The notes: a model not told the origin generated them from the letters alone. Positions 27,581-37,150 are shown, counted from the stretch's first letter. The stretch is 64,000 bases of DNA from Afipia sp. (GCA_016201045.1 JACQDM010000008.1:434001-498000); one strand, 5' to 3'. A program made the numbers and translations.

Positions 27581-29755
27581 CTATTGCAATGGCACGCGCA
27601 ACGATGCCCGAACCGCCAATGGCTCGACCGGATGCACATGGCGGTCGAACACGCCCGCCGCCTCGTTCGGCAGCCGCGACTCATAATAGTATTCGATCTG
27701 GTTGGTTTTCGCGTTGAATAGGTTGATGGCGTCGAGTTGAAAGCGCACGCCATTGTCGAAACTATAGCCGAGCCGCGCGTTGACGACAGTGCTTGCGAGC
27801 GATTGCACGCTGTTATCCTCGATCAGCGGGCGCGGGCCGAAGTAGCGCAGTTTGACAGCACCGAACCAGCCGAGTTTTTCGCCGAACACGACGGACGCCG
27901 AGCCAATGAGGTTCGGCGCGCCGGGAATATAATTGCCCGCCGGATCGAGATCCGTGAAACGCGCTTTTGTAGCGGCCAGATCGGCGTCGAACGCCAACCA
28001 TGAATTGACGCGATAACGATTGGTCCATTCCACGCCGACGCGGCGGCTCGGGCGGCTCGGCTCCGTCGTTCCCGCATCGCCGACGAACAGCAATTCGGAA
28101 TCGAAATCGAGCACGAACAATGCAACCGAACTTTCGAGACCGGGAACGATTTTCGTCCGCACGCCAAGCTCCGCGCCCTTCGAGCGCACCAGCAGCGGCG
28201 ATTTATCGAGCGGTGTTCCGTTCACCGGATCGACGGTGATCGTCGAACCCCGCGCATCGTTGCTGTGCAGTCCAGTGCCGGCGTTGGCGAAGAATTCCGT
28301 TTTTGCGAATGGGCCAAGAACGATGCCGAATTTCGGTGAAGCCATCCCGGACGTCACATTGCCGGAGTTCAATGGATTGTCGCTGTTTACGCTGGCGTTG
28401 AAAATATCGTAGCGGATTCCCGTCGTGGTCCGCAGCCACGGCGTCCAGCGCACCAAATTCTGCGCGTAGAAACCCGCGCTGCCTTCCTTGACATGATCTT
28501 CGCGCACGATGCCGGTGATCCGCCGGTCGACCGTATTGAACAGGCCGACATCGATGTCGTCGTAGTGCGTCTGCACGCCGAAGGTCGTTTCCATCGGCAG
28601 CATGCCGAAGCGATGGTTGAACGTGTGACTCGCGTTGACGCCGAACACGGTACGCCGATCCGTCTGGCTGAACTGGTCGCCGTTGATCGGGTCGTCGAGG
28701 AAATAGGTGAAATCGTTGAACAGTTGCAGCGAGGAGCGGATGGCGAATGCGTCGATCTTGGTGCTGCCCGCAGCATCGGTGTCGCGAAGCCGCGCGGACA
28801 CACTATAGCGCTCTGCATTGCCGCCGTCGGTCGGGTTCAAAGTGCCGAAGCGGTCGATCAAACCGGAATCGATGGCGCGCTGCGCGATCTGATCGGTCGA
28901 GGTCCAGCCGTTGCGATAGGCCATGCCCGTGATCGACATTCCGTTGTCCGAATTGCCTTCGCTGTAACGAAGCACGCCGTTGATCTTGCGGATGGTATCC
29001 GGCACGGCCCACGGCCCATTGTAGGAATTCGCCTCGATAGCGGTGAGCACCGTTCCGTTGCCCGCCTGCGCCGAACCCGCGACCAGCGCGCGGCGATAGC
29101 CGAAACTGCCCGCGGAAACTTCTGCGAACGCGCGCTCGATCTTGTTGAGATAGTCGATATGAACCGCGCCCGCCGAGGAGAAGTCGCCTTCGTCGGCGTA
29201 ATACGGCCCCTTCTTCACCTGCACCGACTGGATCAATTCGGGAATCATGAAATTGATATCGGCATAACCCTGCCCGTGGCCGTGCGTGCGCATGTTCGCC
29301 GGCATGCCGTCGATGGTGATGGCCAGATCCGTGCCGTGATCGAGATTGAAGCCGCGCAGGAAATACTGGTTGGCTTTGCCTTCGCCCGAATGCTGCGTGA
29401 CGATGAGACCCGGCGCGACTTCGAGCGCTTCACCGGGGCGCGTCGTCGGCACGGCGTTGACGTCGGCGTTGGTGAAAGTCTTTTCGCTCGCAGCGGCGGG
29501 CGGCGGCGCGGGCGCAGCGCTATCCTGTGATGACGTTTGCGTTTGCGCGGACTGTGCCGCTTGCGGCACGACGGCGACGCGCGGTTTTTTCGGCTTCTGC
29601 CGTTGAGATTCGACGACGATGGTGGGAAGCGAATTCGGGGGCGCAGTCTGCGCCTGCGCGCTCGCGCCGAACACCGTCAATGCCGCGCCGGACAGCATCA
29701 AACGCCGCAGAACGCGCAACGGAGGCGCGTTGCAACTGATACGCAAATCAAACAC
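27581..29755 (-). CDS. TonB-dependent receptor, probably for nickel uptake
   Basis: About 724 aa outer-membrane receptor. A signal peptide ends near ASAQAQ, then a TonB-box-like LPTIVVESQ, an Ala/Pro linker, the plug (GLIVTQHSGEGKANQYFLRGFNLDHGTDLAITIDG) and the 22-strand barrel ending in a C-terminal aromatic-poor LRVPLQ. A His-rich stretch in the plug (MRTHGHGQGYA) could meet metal. It diverges from nikR and a perfect NikR operator covers their shared promoter, so nickel is the probable substrate. The start is uncertain: GTG 29755 is used, while ATG 29794 is an alternative. No nik transporter is nearby. Confidence 0.85.
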   Translation of the reverse strand: MFDLRISCNAPPLRVLRRLMLSGAALTVFGASAQAQTAPPNSLPTIVVESQRQKPKKPRVAVVPQAAQSAQTQTSSQDSAAPAPPPAAASEKTFTNADVNAVPTTRPGEALEVAPGLIVTQHSGEGKANQYFLRGFNLDHGTDLAITIDGMPANMRTHGHGQGYADINFMIPELIQSVQVKKGPYYADEGDFSSAGAVHIDYLNKIERAFAEVSAGSFGYRRALVAGSAQAGNGTVLTAIEANSYNGPWAVPDTIRKINGVLRYSEGNSDNGMSITGMAYRNGWTSTDQIAQRAIDSGLIDRFGTLNPTDGGNAERYSVSARLRDTDAAGSTKIDAFAIRSSLQLFNDFTYFLDDPINGDQFSQTDRRTVFGVNASHTFNHRFGMLPMETTFGVQTHYDDIDVGLFNTVDRRITGIVREDHVKEGSAGFYAQNLVRWTPWLRTTTGIRYDIFNASVNSDNPLNSGNVTSGMASPKFGIVLGPFAKTEFFANAGTGLHSNDARGSTITVDPVNGTPLDKSPLLVRSKGAELGVRTKIVPGLESSVALFVLDFDSELLFVGDAGTTEPSRPSRRVGVEWTNRYRVNSWLAFDADLAATKARFTDLDPAGNYIPGAPNLIGSASVVFGEKLGWFGAVKLRYFGPRPLIEDNSVQSLASTVVNARLGYSFDNGVRFQLDAINLFNAKTNQIEYYYESRLPNEAAGVFDRHVHPVEPLAVRASLRVPLQ

Positions 29756-29804
29756 AGTCAGCCCCCGGACCGCCCGGCAGCGGCCCGAAAGCATGATTCC
29801 GGAT

Positions 29805-29836
29805 GAGTATGATCTTGTCAATAAAAGATCATACTC
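29805..29836. promoter_or_regulatory. NikR operator between the TonB receptor and nikR
   Basis: GTATGA (29807-29812), 16 bp, TCATAC (29829-29834): an exact match to the E. coli NikR site GTATGA-N16-TCATAC. The symmetry extends to 12 bp arms (29805-29816 and 29825-29836). Each arm contains TATGAT, so it could overlap -10 elements in both directions, and a TTGACA is present on the minus strand in the centre (29821 to 29816). One NikR tetramer could therefore repress both genes when nickel is sufficient. Confidence 0.95.
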
Positions 29837-29853
29837 TATAGAAGGGCACCGCC

Positions 29854-30297
29854 ATGGAGCGCATCACCATCACGCTGGACGACGATCTATTGAAAGAGAT
29901 CGACGCGATGGTCGGCGAGCACGGCTATCAGAACCGCTCGGAAGTGATCCGCGATCTGGCACGCGGCGGCCTTGCGCAGCGAAGCGAGGAGGCGGGAACG
30001 AAGAACAGCGCGTGCGTCGGCGCGCTGGTCTATGTGTACGACCACTCTGCGCGAAATCTCTCGCAGCGCCTCGTCGACAGCGCGCACCATCACCACGACA
30101 TCGCGGTGTCGACGATGCATGTGCATCTCGACGATGACTCGTGTCTCGAAGTGACGGCGCTGAAAGGCAGCCGCGACGACATCCAGCATTTTGCGGATCA
30201 TGTGATCGCCGAACGCGGCGTGCGTTACGGCCGCACGGTCATCATTCCGACCGGCGGCAAGGCTGCGCCGTCGAAGGCGACGCATCGCCACCGCTAG
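29854..30297 (+). CDS. nikR: NikR, nickel-responsive transcriptional regulator
   Basis: 147 aa. An N-terminal ribbon-helix-helix DNA-binding domain (ERITITLDDDLLKEIDAMV, 2-20; NRSEVIRDLAR) and a C-terminal ACT-like nickel domain. The square-planar nickel ligands are present: His89, His91 and Cys97 in MHVHLDDDSC, with His78 in the HHHH run from the partner subunit (E. coli His87, His89, Cys95 and His76). It probably represses itself and the divergent receptor through the operator 18 bp upstream. Confidence 0.96.
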   Translation: MERITITLDDDLLKEIDAMVGEHGYQNRSEVIRDLARGGLAQRSEEAGTKNSACVGALVYVYDHSARNLSQRLVDSAHHHHDIAVSTMHVHLDDDSCLEVTALKGSRDDIQHFADHVIAERGVRYGRTVIIPTGGKAAPSKATHRHR

Positions 30298-30320
30298 CGG
30301 TCTTTATATTTGTAAGAAAT

Positions 30321-30407
<87 letters not shown>

Positions 30408-30544
30408 ATGGCCGGGTTAGTATTGTCCGCAGCCGCGCTTGTCAAATTCATGCGGATCTTGTTTTGACGCCCAATTGGCCTGTTGCTTCGGAAAATGCTA
30501 CGCTAACGCCACTTTCCGACACGCTCTCACGCAGGATTTTTGCC

Positions 30545-31510
30545 ATGGCCGCTCCCATCGATACCCTCGTCACGGTTTACGGCGGATCGGGGTTTCTCGG
30601 GCGGCACGTGATCCGCGCGCTGGCCAAGCGCGATTACCGCATTCGTGTCGGCGTGCGCCGGCCGGAACTGGCGGGGCATCTGCAGCCATTGGGGCGCGTC
30701 GGCCAGATCATGCCGGTGCAGGCCAATATCCGTTACCCGGATTCGGTGCGGGCTGCGGCGCGCGGCGCCAGCATCGTCGTCAATCTGTGCGGAATCTTAG
30801 CGCAAAGCGGCGCGCAGAGTTTCGACGCTGTGCAGAACAAGGGCGCGGCGACGGTGGCGAAGGCAGCCACCGACATCGGCGCGCGCATCGTGCACGTCTC
30901 CGCCATCGGCGCTGATGAAGATTCGAAATCGCGTTATGCGCGCACCAAGGCGGCGGGCGAAAAGGCCGTTCGCGCGGCGGACCGCAACGCCATCATCATG
31001 CGTCCCTCGGTCGTGTTCGGCCCGGAGGACCAATTCACCAATCGCTTCGCGGCGCTGGCTAGACTGTTGCCCGCGTTGCCGCTGATCGGCGGCGACACCA
31101 AAATGCAGCCGGTCTATGTCGGCGATGTCGCGACCGCGGTTGCGGATGCGGTCGACGGCAAATTGAAAGCGGGCAGCACCTACGAACTCGGCGGCCCCGA
31201 GGTGATGACCATGCGCGAGATCGTGAAACTGATCCTCGCCATCACCGGCCGCAATCGCCTGCTGGTGCCGCTGCCGTTCGCGCTGGCTAATCTGAAGGCG
31301 ATGGTCCTGCAGTTCGCACCCGGCGATTTCAAGCTGACGCCGGATCAGGTCGAACTTCTCAAGAGCGACAATGTCGTGTCGGACAAGGCGAAGCTCGCGG
31401 GCCTGACGCTGGAAGGTCTCGGCATTCAGCCGGATTCGCTGGAAGCCATCGCGCCGTCTTATCTCTGGCGCTTCCGCAAGACCGGGCAGTTCGCGCAGAA
31501 GAGGGCGTAA
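30545..31510 (+). CDS. Complex I NDUFA9-like atypical SDR
   Basis: 321 aa. An NAD(P)-binding Rossmann protein with GGSGFLGRH near residue 14 and NLCGIL, VHVSAIGAD and RPSVVFGPED motifs. The Tyr-x3-Lys pair (SRYARTKAAGE) is retained. It resembles the alphaproteobacterial homologues of mitochondrial complex I subunit NDUFA9 (39 kDa). The role may be accessory to NADH dehydrogenase, but no nuo gene is here. The ATG at 30545 is chosen because the upstream frame overlaps tRNA-Leu. Confidence 0.87.
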   Translation: MAAPIDTLVTVYGGSGFLGRHVIRALAKRDYRIRVGVRRPELAGHLQPLGRVGQIMPVQANIRYPDSVRAAARGASIVVNLCGILAQSGAQSFDAVQNKGAATVAKAATDIGARIVHVSAIGADEDSKSRYARTKAAGEKAVRAADRNAIIMRPSVVFGPEDQFTNRFAALARLLPALPLIGGDTKMQPVYVGDVATAVADAVDGKLKAGSTYELGGPEVMTMREIVKLILAITGRNRLLVPLPFALANLKAMVLQFAPGDFKLTPDQVELLKSDNVVSDKAKLAGLTLEGLGIQPDSLEAIAPSYLWRFRKTGQFAQKRA

Positions 31511-31522
31511 GCCTCTAGATTT

Positions 31523-31609
31523 GTCATCACCAGGCTTGTCCCGGTGATCTCGATAAGTTGAGCACTGTGCCCTGATAATCGGGACGCCCGGCACACGGCC
31601 GGGCATGAC
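31523..31609. repeat. Intergenic palindromic element, copy A (GTCAT...ATGAC)
   Basis: 87 bp between the NDUFA9-like gene and uppP. Outer GTCAT/ATGAC, a first arm ATCACCAGG-CTTGT-CCCGGTGAT with one mismatch, an unpaired middle section, and a last arm GCCCGGC-ACACG-GCCGGGC. The same plan as the copies at 38344 and 57499, but with a more diverged middle. Confidence 0.7.
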
Positions 31610-31623
31610 ATCGAAAAAATTTG

Positions 31624-32430
31624 TTACTTCCCCAGCGCCAGCGCGACCAGGCCGAGCGAGCCGACGATCACGCGCCACCACGCGAAGAACGAAAAGCCGT
31701 TCTTGGTGACGAAATCCAGAAACGTCTTCACCACGATGATCGCGGTGATGAACGACACGACGAAGCCGACCGCGATCACCAGCGAGTGGTCCATCGTCAT
31801 GTCGCCGCGGTTTTTATAGAAGTCGTAGGCGAACGCGCCGATCATGGTCGGAATGGCGAGGAAAAACGAAAATTCCGCCGCCGCGCGCTTGTCCGCGCCG
31901 AACAGCATCGCAGCAACAATGGACGCGCCCGAACGCGACACGCCGGGAATCATCGCGGCACATTGCGCGATGCCGATGCCGAGATACATCGGCAGCGGGA
32001 ACGTCATCGCGTTGTGATGCTTCGGGTTGAAGTCCTGCTGATCGACCCACAGCAACACCGCGCCGCCCGCGATCAGCGAGAAGCACACCACCCACGGATT
32101 GAACAGCACGCTCTTGATGAAGTGTCCGAACAAGAGGCCGAGAATCACAGCAGGCAGAAACGCAACCAGCACGCCGATGACGAAACGCCGCGCAGGAGGA
32201 TCGGTGAACATGTGGATCGCGACATGCCACAGCCGCTGAAAGTAGATCACCAGAATGGCGAGGATCGCGCCGAGCTGGATCATCACCGCGAACGTCTTCC
32301 AGAAATTGTCTTCGTCGAGACTGAAGATGCGTTCGGCCAGAAGCAGATGGCCGGTGGAGGAGACGGGCAGAAACTCGGTGACGCCCTCGACCACGCCGAG
32401 GAAAACAGCTTTGAGAATATCGTACAGCAT
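31624..32430 (-). CDS. uppP: Undecaprenyl-diphosphatase (BacA/UppP)
   Basis: 268 aa polytopic membrane protein that recycles C55-PP to C55-P for peptidoglycan and O-antigen synthesis. The active-site regions EGVTEFLPVSSTGHL (15-29) and PGVSRSGASI in the middle are intact. I took the ATG at 32430 because the EGVTEF region then sits at its normal place; an upstream open frame is unrelated. The downstream element at 31523-31609 may help end the transcript. Confidence 0.95.
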   Translation of the reverse strand: MLYDILKAVFLGVVEGVTEFLPVSSTGHLLLAERIFSLDEDNFWKTFAVMIQLGAILAILVIYFQRLWHVAIHMFTDPPARRFVIGVLVAFLPAVILGLLFGHFIKSVLFNPWVVCFSLIAGGAVLLWVDQQDFNPKHHNAMTFPLPMYLGIGIAQCAAMIPGVSRSGASIVAAMLFGADKRAAAEFSFFLAIPTMIGAFAYDFYKNRGDMTMDHSLVIAVGFVVSFITAIIVVKTFLDFVTKNGFSFFAWWRVIVGSLGLVALALGK

Positions 32431-32620
32431 GCGCGCCCGCCGATGGCTGAGGTGATGAAAACCGCGCACTTGTCGCCCATTCGCGACACACCCGCAACGG
32501 CAAAAGCGCTCTGAAATTGTTCGAGTGCGATACGTGACGCAGTACGCCTCCGCCGCGTTAACCCTGCCCGTTCACGCTTTCGAGACTCTTTCTTAAACCT
32601 GTCGGGACTAACTAGAGCGC

Positions 32621-33313
32621 ATGTTCACGCTGTTTCATCATCCGTTCTGCCCGCGCTCGCGCTTCGTGCGTCTCGTACTCGGCGAACACGGGCTGGATGT
32701 GCGTCTGGTCGAGGAGCGGGTGTGGGACCGGCGCGAGGCTTTTCTTGCGCTCGATCCGTCTGGCGAGACGCCGCTTCTGGTGGCGGAAGGCGCGCCGCCG
32801 ATTCCCGGACCTGAGATTGCCGCCGAATATATAGACGAGACCGAAGGCGCAGCACTCGGCGAGTTGCGGCTGCTGCCCGCCACCGCAAAGGAGCGCATCG
32901 AAGTGCGCCGCCTGATGGGATGGTTCAACGACAAGTTTTTTGCGGAAGCCTCCGGACCCATTGTCACAGAGCGCATCTACAGGCGCTACATGAACATGGA
33001 ACAGGGCGGCGGCGCGCCGTCGACCGACGTTCTGCGCGCCGCGCGCTCCAATGTACGCTATCATCTGGCCTATATCGGCTGGCTGGCGCGGACACGGAAT
33101 TTCCTCGCCGGCGACAGGCTGACTTTCGCGGACCTTGCGGCCGCAGCGCATCTGTCGGCGATCGATTATCTGGGTGACGTGCCGTGGAACGAGGACGACG
33201 CAGCAAAGGCGTGGTACGTGCGGATCAAATCCCGCCCGTCGTTCCGCCCGTTGCTGAACGAGTGGCTGGCGGGCGTGCCGGCGGCGGCGCATTACGCCGA
33301 TCTCGATTTCTAA
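32621..33313 (+). CDS. Glutathione S-transferase family protein
   Basis: 230 aa. An N-terminal thioredoxin-like domain (MFTLFHHPFCPRSRFVRLVL) with FCPRS at the usual catalytic site, and a C-terminal all-helical domain (LTFADLAAAAHLSAIDYLGDVPW). Probably cytoplasmic detoxification or a binding protein; the substrate is not known. The queG gene begins 12 bp later, so the two are likely cotranscribed, an association seen in related genomes. Confidence 0.88.
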   Translation: MFTLFHHPFCPRSRFVRLVLGEHGLDVRLVEERVWDRREAFLALDPSGETPLLVAEGAPPIPGPEIAAEYIDETEGAALGELRLLPATAKERIEVRRLMGWFNDKFFAEASGPIVTERIYRRYMNMEQGGGAPSTDVLRAARSNVRYHLAYIGWLARTRNFLAGDRLTFADLAAAAHLSAIDYLGDVPWNEDDAAKAWYVRIKSRPSFRPLLNEWLAGVPAAAHYADLDF

Positions 33314-33324
33314 ATCCTGTCGAT

Positions 33325-34425
33325 GTGAAGGCCGCATTGACCGCGCAAGCGAAGGCGCTCGGCTTTTCGGCGCTCGGCATTACTTCGCCCGAAGCGACGA
33401 CCGACGCGCAACAACGTCTGCAAAGATTTCTCGATGACGGCTCGCACGGCGACATGGACTGGCTCGCCAGCGATCCCGCGCGCCGCGCCGATCCCCGGCG
33501 TCTGTGGAGCGGTGTGCGCTCCATTATTATGTTGGGAGTGAATTACGGACCCGACGAAGACCCGCTTTCAATCTTGGAGCACAAAACGCGCGGCGGCATT
33601 TCGGTCTATGCGCGCGGCGACGACTATCACGACCTCATCAAAAAAAAATTGAAGGAGCTTGCACGCTGGCTACAGGCCAACGCGGGCGGCGAGGTCAAAG
33701 TGTTCGTCGACACCGCAGCGGTGTTGGAAAAGCCGCTGGCCGAACGCGCCGGTCTCGGCTGGCAGGGCAAGCATACGAATCTGGTTTCACGCGACTTCGG
33801 CTCTTGGCTGTTTCTCGGTGCGATCTTCACAACACTCTAACTGCCGCGCGACGAGCCGCTCGCGGATCATTGCGGCTCGTGCCGCTCATGTCTCGATGTC
33901 TGTCCGACCGATGCGTTTCCCGCGCCGTACAAACTCGATGCGCGCAAATGCATTTCGTATCTCACCATCGAGCACAAAGGCCCGATCCCGCGCGAGTATC
34001 GCACTTCAATAGGCAACCGCATCTACGGCTGCGACGATTGCCTTGCTGTCTGTCCGTGGAACAAGTTCGCGCAACAGGGAAATGAAGCGAAACTCGCTGC
34101 GCGCGACGCGCTCCGCGCGCCTGCGCTCGCCGATCTGGCACAGCTCGACGACGCAGGGTTCCGCGCGCTGTTTTCCAAATCGCCGGTCAAGCGCATCGGC
34201 CGTGACAGGTTTTTGCGCAATGTCCTGATCGCGATCGGCAATTCGGGCGATGTTTCGCTCGTAGAGAATGCGCGCGCGCTGCTCGACGATGACAGCGCAT
34301 TGGTACGCGGCGCGGCGGTCTGGGCGTTGTCGCAATTATTGCCGCCCGGCGAATTCGATGCGCTGAGAAAAAAACGCGCGTCGCAGGAAAGCGACGAGAC
34401 CGCGCGCGCCGAATGGACCGCCTAA
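33325..34425 (+). pseudogene. queG: queG, epoxyqueuosine reductase, interrupted by an in-frame TAA
   Basis: A single frame of 367 codons has the whole QueG protein but for one stop (TAA, 33838-33840). Before it lie the N-terminal B12-binding and catalytic parts (DMDWLASDP, FVDTAAVLEKPLAERAGLGWQGKHTNL). After it, in the same frame, lie both [4Fe-4S] clusters ([12 protein letters not shown] and [14 protein letters not shown]) and the HEAT-like C-terminus. Homologues commonly have Glu or a similar residue there, so a GAA to TAA change is likely. It is TAA rather than TGA, so selenocysteine is excluded. The start is GTG 33325. The gene makes queuosine from epoxyqueuosine in tRNA; loss, readthrough or a sequence error remain possible. 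Confidence 0.88.
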
Positions 34426-34892
34426 GCCTTCAGATGCTTCTGCATCTCCGGCCGCGCTTTCAAGGCCGCCGCCTGCTTCGAGAAAATCTTCGCCATGCGC
34501 TCCGGCGCGAATTTCAAATCGGTGAACGCCGTCGCGGTGTTGGCGACCTCGCGGTAGTCGGCGATCTTGCCGCCGCGCAGCGTCATGATCGCGACGCCCT
34601 CGAACATCGCGCGCGCGCCGCCCGCTTCCTCCAGGTTCGACGTGTAGCTGAACGTGTAGCGCACATAGAGGGTATAGCCGTCCGACACCGGATCGTGCAT
34701 CGACCAGCGAAAGTCCCTCGCGGCCTTGTAGAACACGTCGTCGATCATCTGCGCGATCTTCGCGCGGCCTTCGAACGCTCCGTAAAACACGTCGTGATAG
34801 ATGCCGTCCTCGGTGAACAGATTGGCGAACGCCTTGCCGTCGCGCTGCTCCACGCTGCGGGAGAATTCTTTCAGCATCGCGCTCATGTCCAT
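34422..34892 (-). CDS. NTF2-like / SnoaL-type small protein
   Basis: 156 aa alpha+beta cone-fold protein ([47 protein letters not shown]). The fold is shared by ketosteroid isomerases and polyketide cyclases, so the function cannot be assigned. I took ATG 34892, which has AGGAG 6 nt upstream; ATG 34898 is too close to it. The gene ends over the queG stop (4 bp overlap, convergent). It follows the hydrolase gene by 9 bp and is probably cotranscribed. Confidence 0.8.
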   Translation of the reverse strand: MDMSAMLKEFSRSVEQRDGKAFANLFTEDGIYHDVFYGAFEGRAKIAQMIDDVFYKAARDFRWSMHDPVSDGYTLYVRYTFSYTSNLEEAGGARAMFEGVAIMTLRGGKIADYREVANTATAFTDLKFAPERMAKIFSKQAAALKARPEMQKHLKA

Positions 34893-34901
34893 CGTCATCT
34901 C

Positions 34902-35693
34902 CTAGAATTCCCTGATCGCAGCCATCAGCCGCGCGATGTCCTGCGGCCGCGACAGGCGATGATCGCCATCCTGCACCAGCGTCAGCACGACATCGTCGCT
35001 CGGCAGGCAATGCGTCAGCGCAAACGCATGCTGCCACGGCACGTCAGGATCCTGCGCGCCCTGTAAAATGCGCACCGGGCATCCGACCTCGATGGCGCCG
35101 CCGAGCACCAGATGGTTGCGGCCTTCTTCAATGAGGTTGCGCGTGATCGGATAGGGATCGCCATAGTCGGACGGGCGGTACCACACGCCATTCGTCTCGA
35201 TTTGCTTTTTGATCTCCGGCGAAAAATTCTTCCACATCAGTTCTTCGGTGAAATCCGGCGCGGGTGCGATCAGAACCAATCCGGCGAGTTTCGCCTTCGC
35301 GTCCTTCTTCTTTGCGAGTGCGCGCGCCAGCAAGAGTGCCATCCATCCGCCCATCGACGAACCGATCACCACCTGCGGGCCGTCGCAGAATTGCTCGAAA
35401 ACGCTAAGCGCCTCCTCGTGCCACTGGCCGATGGTGCCGTCCTTGAAGTCGCCGCCGGATTCGCCGTGGCCGGAATAATCGAACCGCACGCAGGCGCGGC
35501 CGTGTTCCGCCGCCCATGCGTCGAGCGCGACCGCTTTTGTTCCGCCCATGTCGGACTTGAACCCGCCGAGCCAGAATAATCCCGGCGATTGGCCTTTTCT
35601 CGCGCGCACCGCAATCCGGCGTGAAGTCTTGCCGCTGCCGACTTCGATAAAGTCCGGCATGGTTACCGCGCCTATGCCCGCCAAATGATTCAT
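34902..35693 (-). CDS. Alpha/beta hydrolase
   Basis: 263 aa serine hydrolase, similar to ABHD10-type esterases. The nucleophile elbow GSSMGG, the acid Asp in GAQDPDVPW and the His in DGDHRLSR form the triad. FDYSGHGESGGDF is the usual loop after strand 4. There is no signal peptide. The substrate is unknown; thioesterase or acyl esterase activity would be typical. First of a two-gene unit with the SnoaL-like gene. Confidence 0.88.
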   Translation of the reverse strand: MNHLAGIGAVTMPDFIEVGSGKTSRRIAVRARKGQSPGLFWLGGFKSDMGGTKAVALDAWAAEHGRACVRFDYSGHGESGGDFKDGTIGQWHEEALSVFEQFCDGPQVVIGSSMGGWMALLLARALAKKKDAKAKLAGLVLIAPAPDFTEELMWKNFSPEIKKQIETNGVWYRPSDYGDPYPITRNLIEEGRNHLVLGGAIEVGCPVRILQGAQDPDVPWQHAFALTHCLPSDDVVLTLVQDGDHRLSRPQDIARLMAAIREF

Positions 35694-35875
35694 GAATCCA
35701 GTTTTTCGCCTGCCGAATTATTTTCGGCGGATTGCCGCCGCCCGTTGTTTTTGATGCGGCTTGCGTGATACGTCAACGCACGGATGGAATCGCTGCAGCC
35801 ACTTCATTCGCAGAACGATCCCTCAAAAGCCTCATTCGTTCTGCACTTTCGAGATTATTCCCGGAAACGATCCGA

Positions 35876-37150
35876 ATGGCGAGCCTCACTGCGACGCGAA
35901 ATAACGCCTCTCCTGTTCTGGAGACGACGGATGCGTTGCCCGATTTTCCGCCCTCGCCCGCCAACCGCAACCTTGCCGGAAAGCTCACCGTTCTCATTGC
36001 GGTGCCGACACTGGAATCGGGAGCCGCCGACAACGGCGCGGTCGATCTCGTGAAACTTCTCCATGCCGCCGGCCATCGCCCCATCGTCGTTTCGACGGGC
36101 GGAAAACTGGTCGGGCAGGTGATCGCGCAGGGCGGCGAATTCGTCGCGATGAATGTCGCCAGCAAGAATCCGCTCGTGATGATGATGTGCGCGCGCAAGC
36201 TCGCAACGCTCGTCCGTCAGCGCAAATGCGATATCGTCCATGCGCTCGGCCGCGCTCCGGGCTGGAGCGCTTACGTCGCCGCGCGCGTCAATCGCCGTCC
36301 CTTCGTCACGTCATGGTACAAGGGCTTCCGCGAGCAGAACGTCTTCAAGCGCTTCTATAACGGCGTGATGGTGCGCGGCGACCGCGTGATCGCCGCCAGC
36401 GAAGATATTGCCGATCTCATCCGCGAGCGCTATCGCACGCCACTGGAACGCATGCAGGTGCTGCCGTCCTCATTCGATGTGGCGCAGTTCGATCCGGCGG
36501 ACGTTTCGGCGGAGCGCGTCGTTAAAATGCGCCAGGCGTGGGGCGTCGCGAAAAACTGCCGCGTCATTCTCGCGCCGGGCCGCATGGTCCGCCGTAAGGG
36601 CCATCATGTGATCGTACAGGCCGCGCAGCGCCTTAAAGCGCAAGGCGTCAAGGATTTCCTGATCGTGTTCACCGGCGAGGATCAGGGCCGCACCAGTTAC
36701 ACCGGCGACCTGTGGGACCTCATCGCGTCCACCGGCACCAACGATGTTGTCCGATTGGCGGGACTGACCGGCGATCTGCCGGCGGCGTTCGCGGCGTCGA
36801 CATTGGCGGTGTTCGCCTCGATCCAGACCGAGGGAACCTCGCGCAACATTCTCGCTGCACAGGCGATGGGCATTCCTGTGGTCGCCTCCGATCTCAGCGC
36901 CGGACCTGACGTGGTGCTGTCGCCGCCGGCGATCGCCGACGACCGCATCACCGGCATCCGCTTTTCGTCGCGTGACAGCGTGGCCTTGGCTGCCGCACTC
37001 GGAAAACTTCTGGCGATGAGCGTGGAGGGACGCCGCGCCATCGGCGCGCGCGGGCGGGACTGGATCCTGTCGCATCACGACGCGCAGGCGGTTGCAGATC
37101 GCACGCTGGGTCTCTATGTGAATCTGGCAGCCACGCGCCCCGCCGCGTGA
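35876..37150 (+). CDS. Family 4 glycosyltransferase (GT4)
   Basis: 424 aa GT-B enzyme. The N-domain begins near residue 33 (KLTVLIAVPTLESGAADNGAVDL), and the C-domain has APGRMVRRKGHHVIVQAA, the donor loop FASIQTEGTSRNILAAQAMGIPVVASD and the conserved E-x7-E-like region. Related proteins build LPS or capsule sugars, but neither donor nor acceptor can be stated. The start is placed at ATG 35876 because the 48 codons upstream show no family similarity. The 182 bp before it hold nothing recognisable. Confidence 0.85.
   Translation: MASLTATRNNASPVLETTDALPDFPPSPANRNLAGKLTVLIAVPTLESGAADNGAVDLVKLLHAAGHRPIVVSTGGKLVGQVIAQGGEFVAMNVASKNPLVMMMCARKLATLVRQRKCDIVHALGRAPGWSAYVAARVNRRPFVTSWYKGFREQNVFKRFYNGVMVRGDRVIAASEDIADLIRERYRTPLERMQVLPSSFDVAQFDPADVSAERVVKMRQAWGVAKNCRVILAPGRMVRRKGHHVIVQAAQRLKAQGVKDFLIVFTGEDQGRTSYTGDLWDLIASTGTNDVVRLAGLTGDLPAAFAASTLAVFASIQTEGTSRNILAAQAMGIPVVASDLSAGPDVVLSPPAIADDRITGIRFSSRDSVALAAALGKLLAMSVEGRRAIGARGRDWILSHHDAQAVADRTLGLYVNLAATRPAA

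Noticed and set aside
28493-29530. A 345-codon plus-strand frame opposite the TonB receptor.
   Set aside because: Antisense of a clear receptor gene; no domain or ribosome site supports it.
33838-33840. Possible recoding (selenocysteine or programmed frameshift) in queG.
   Set aside because: The stop is TAA, not TGA, and the downstream part continues in the same frame with no slippery site or SECIS-like structure seen; a nonsense change or base error is simpler.
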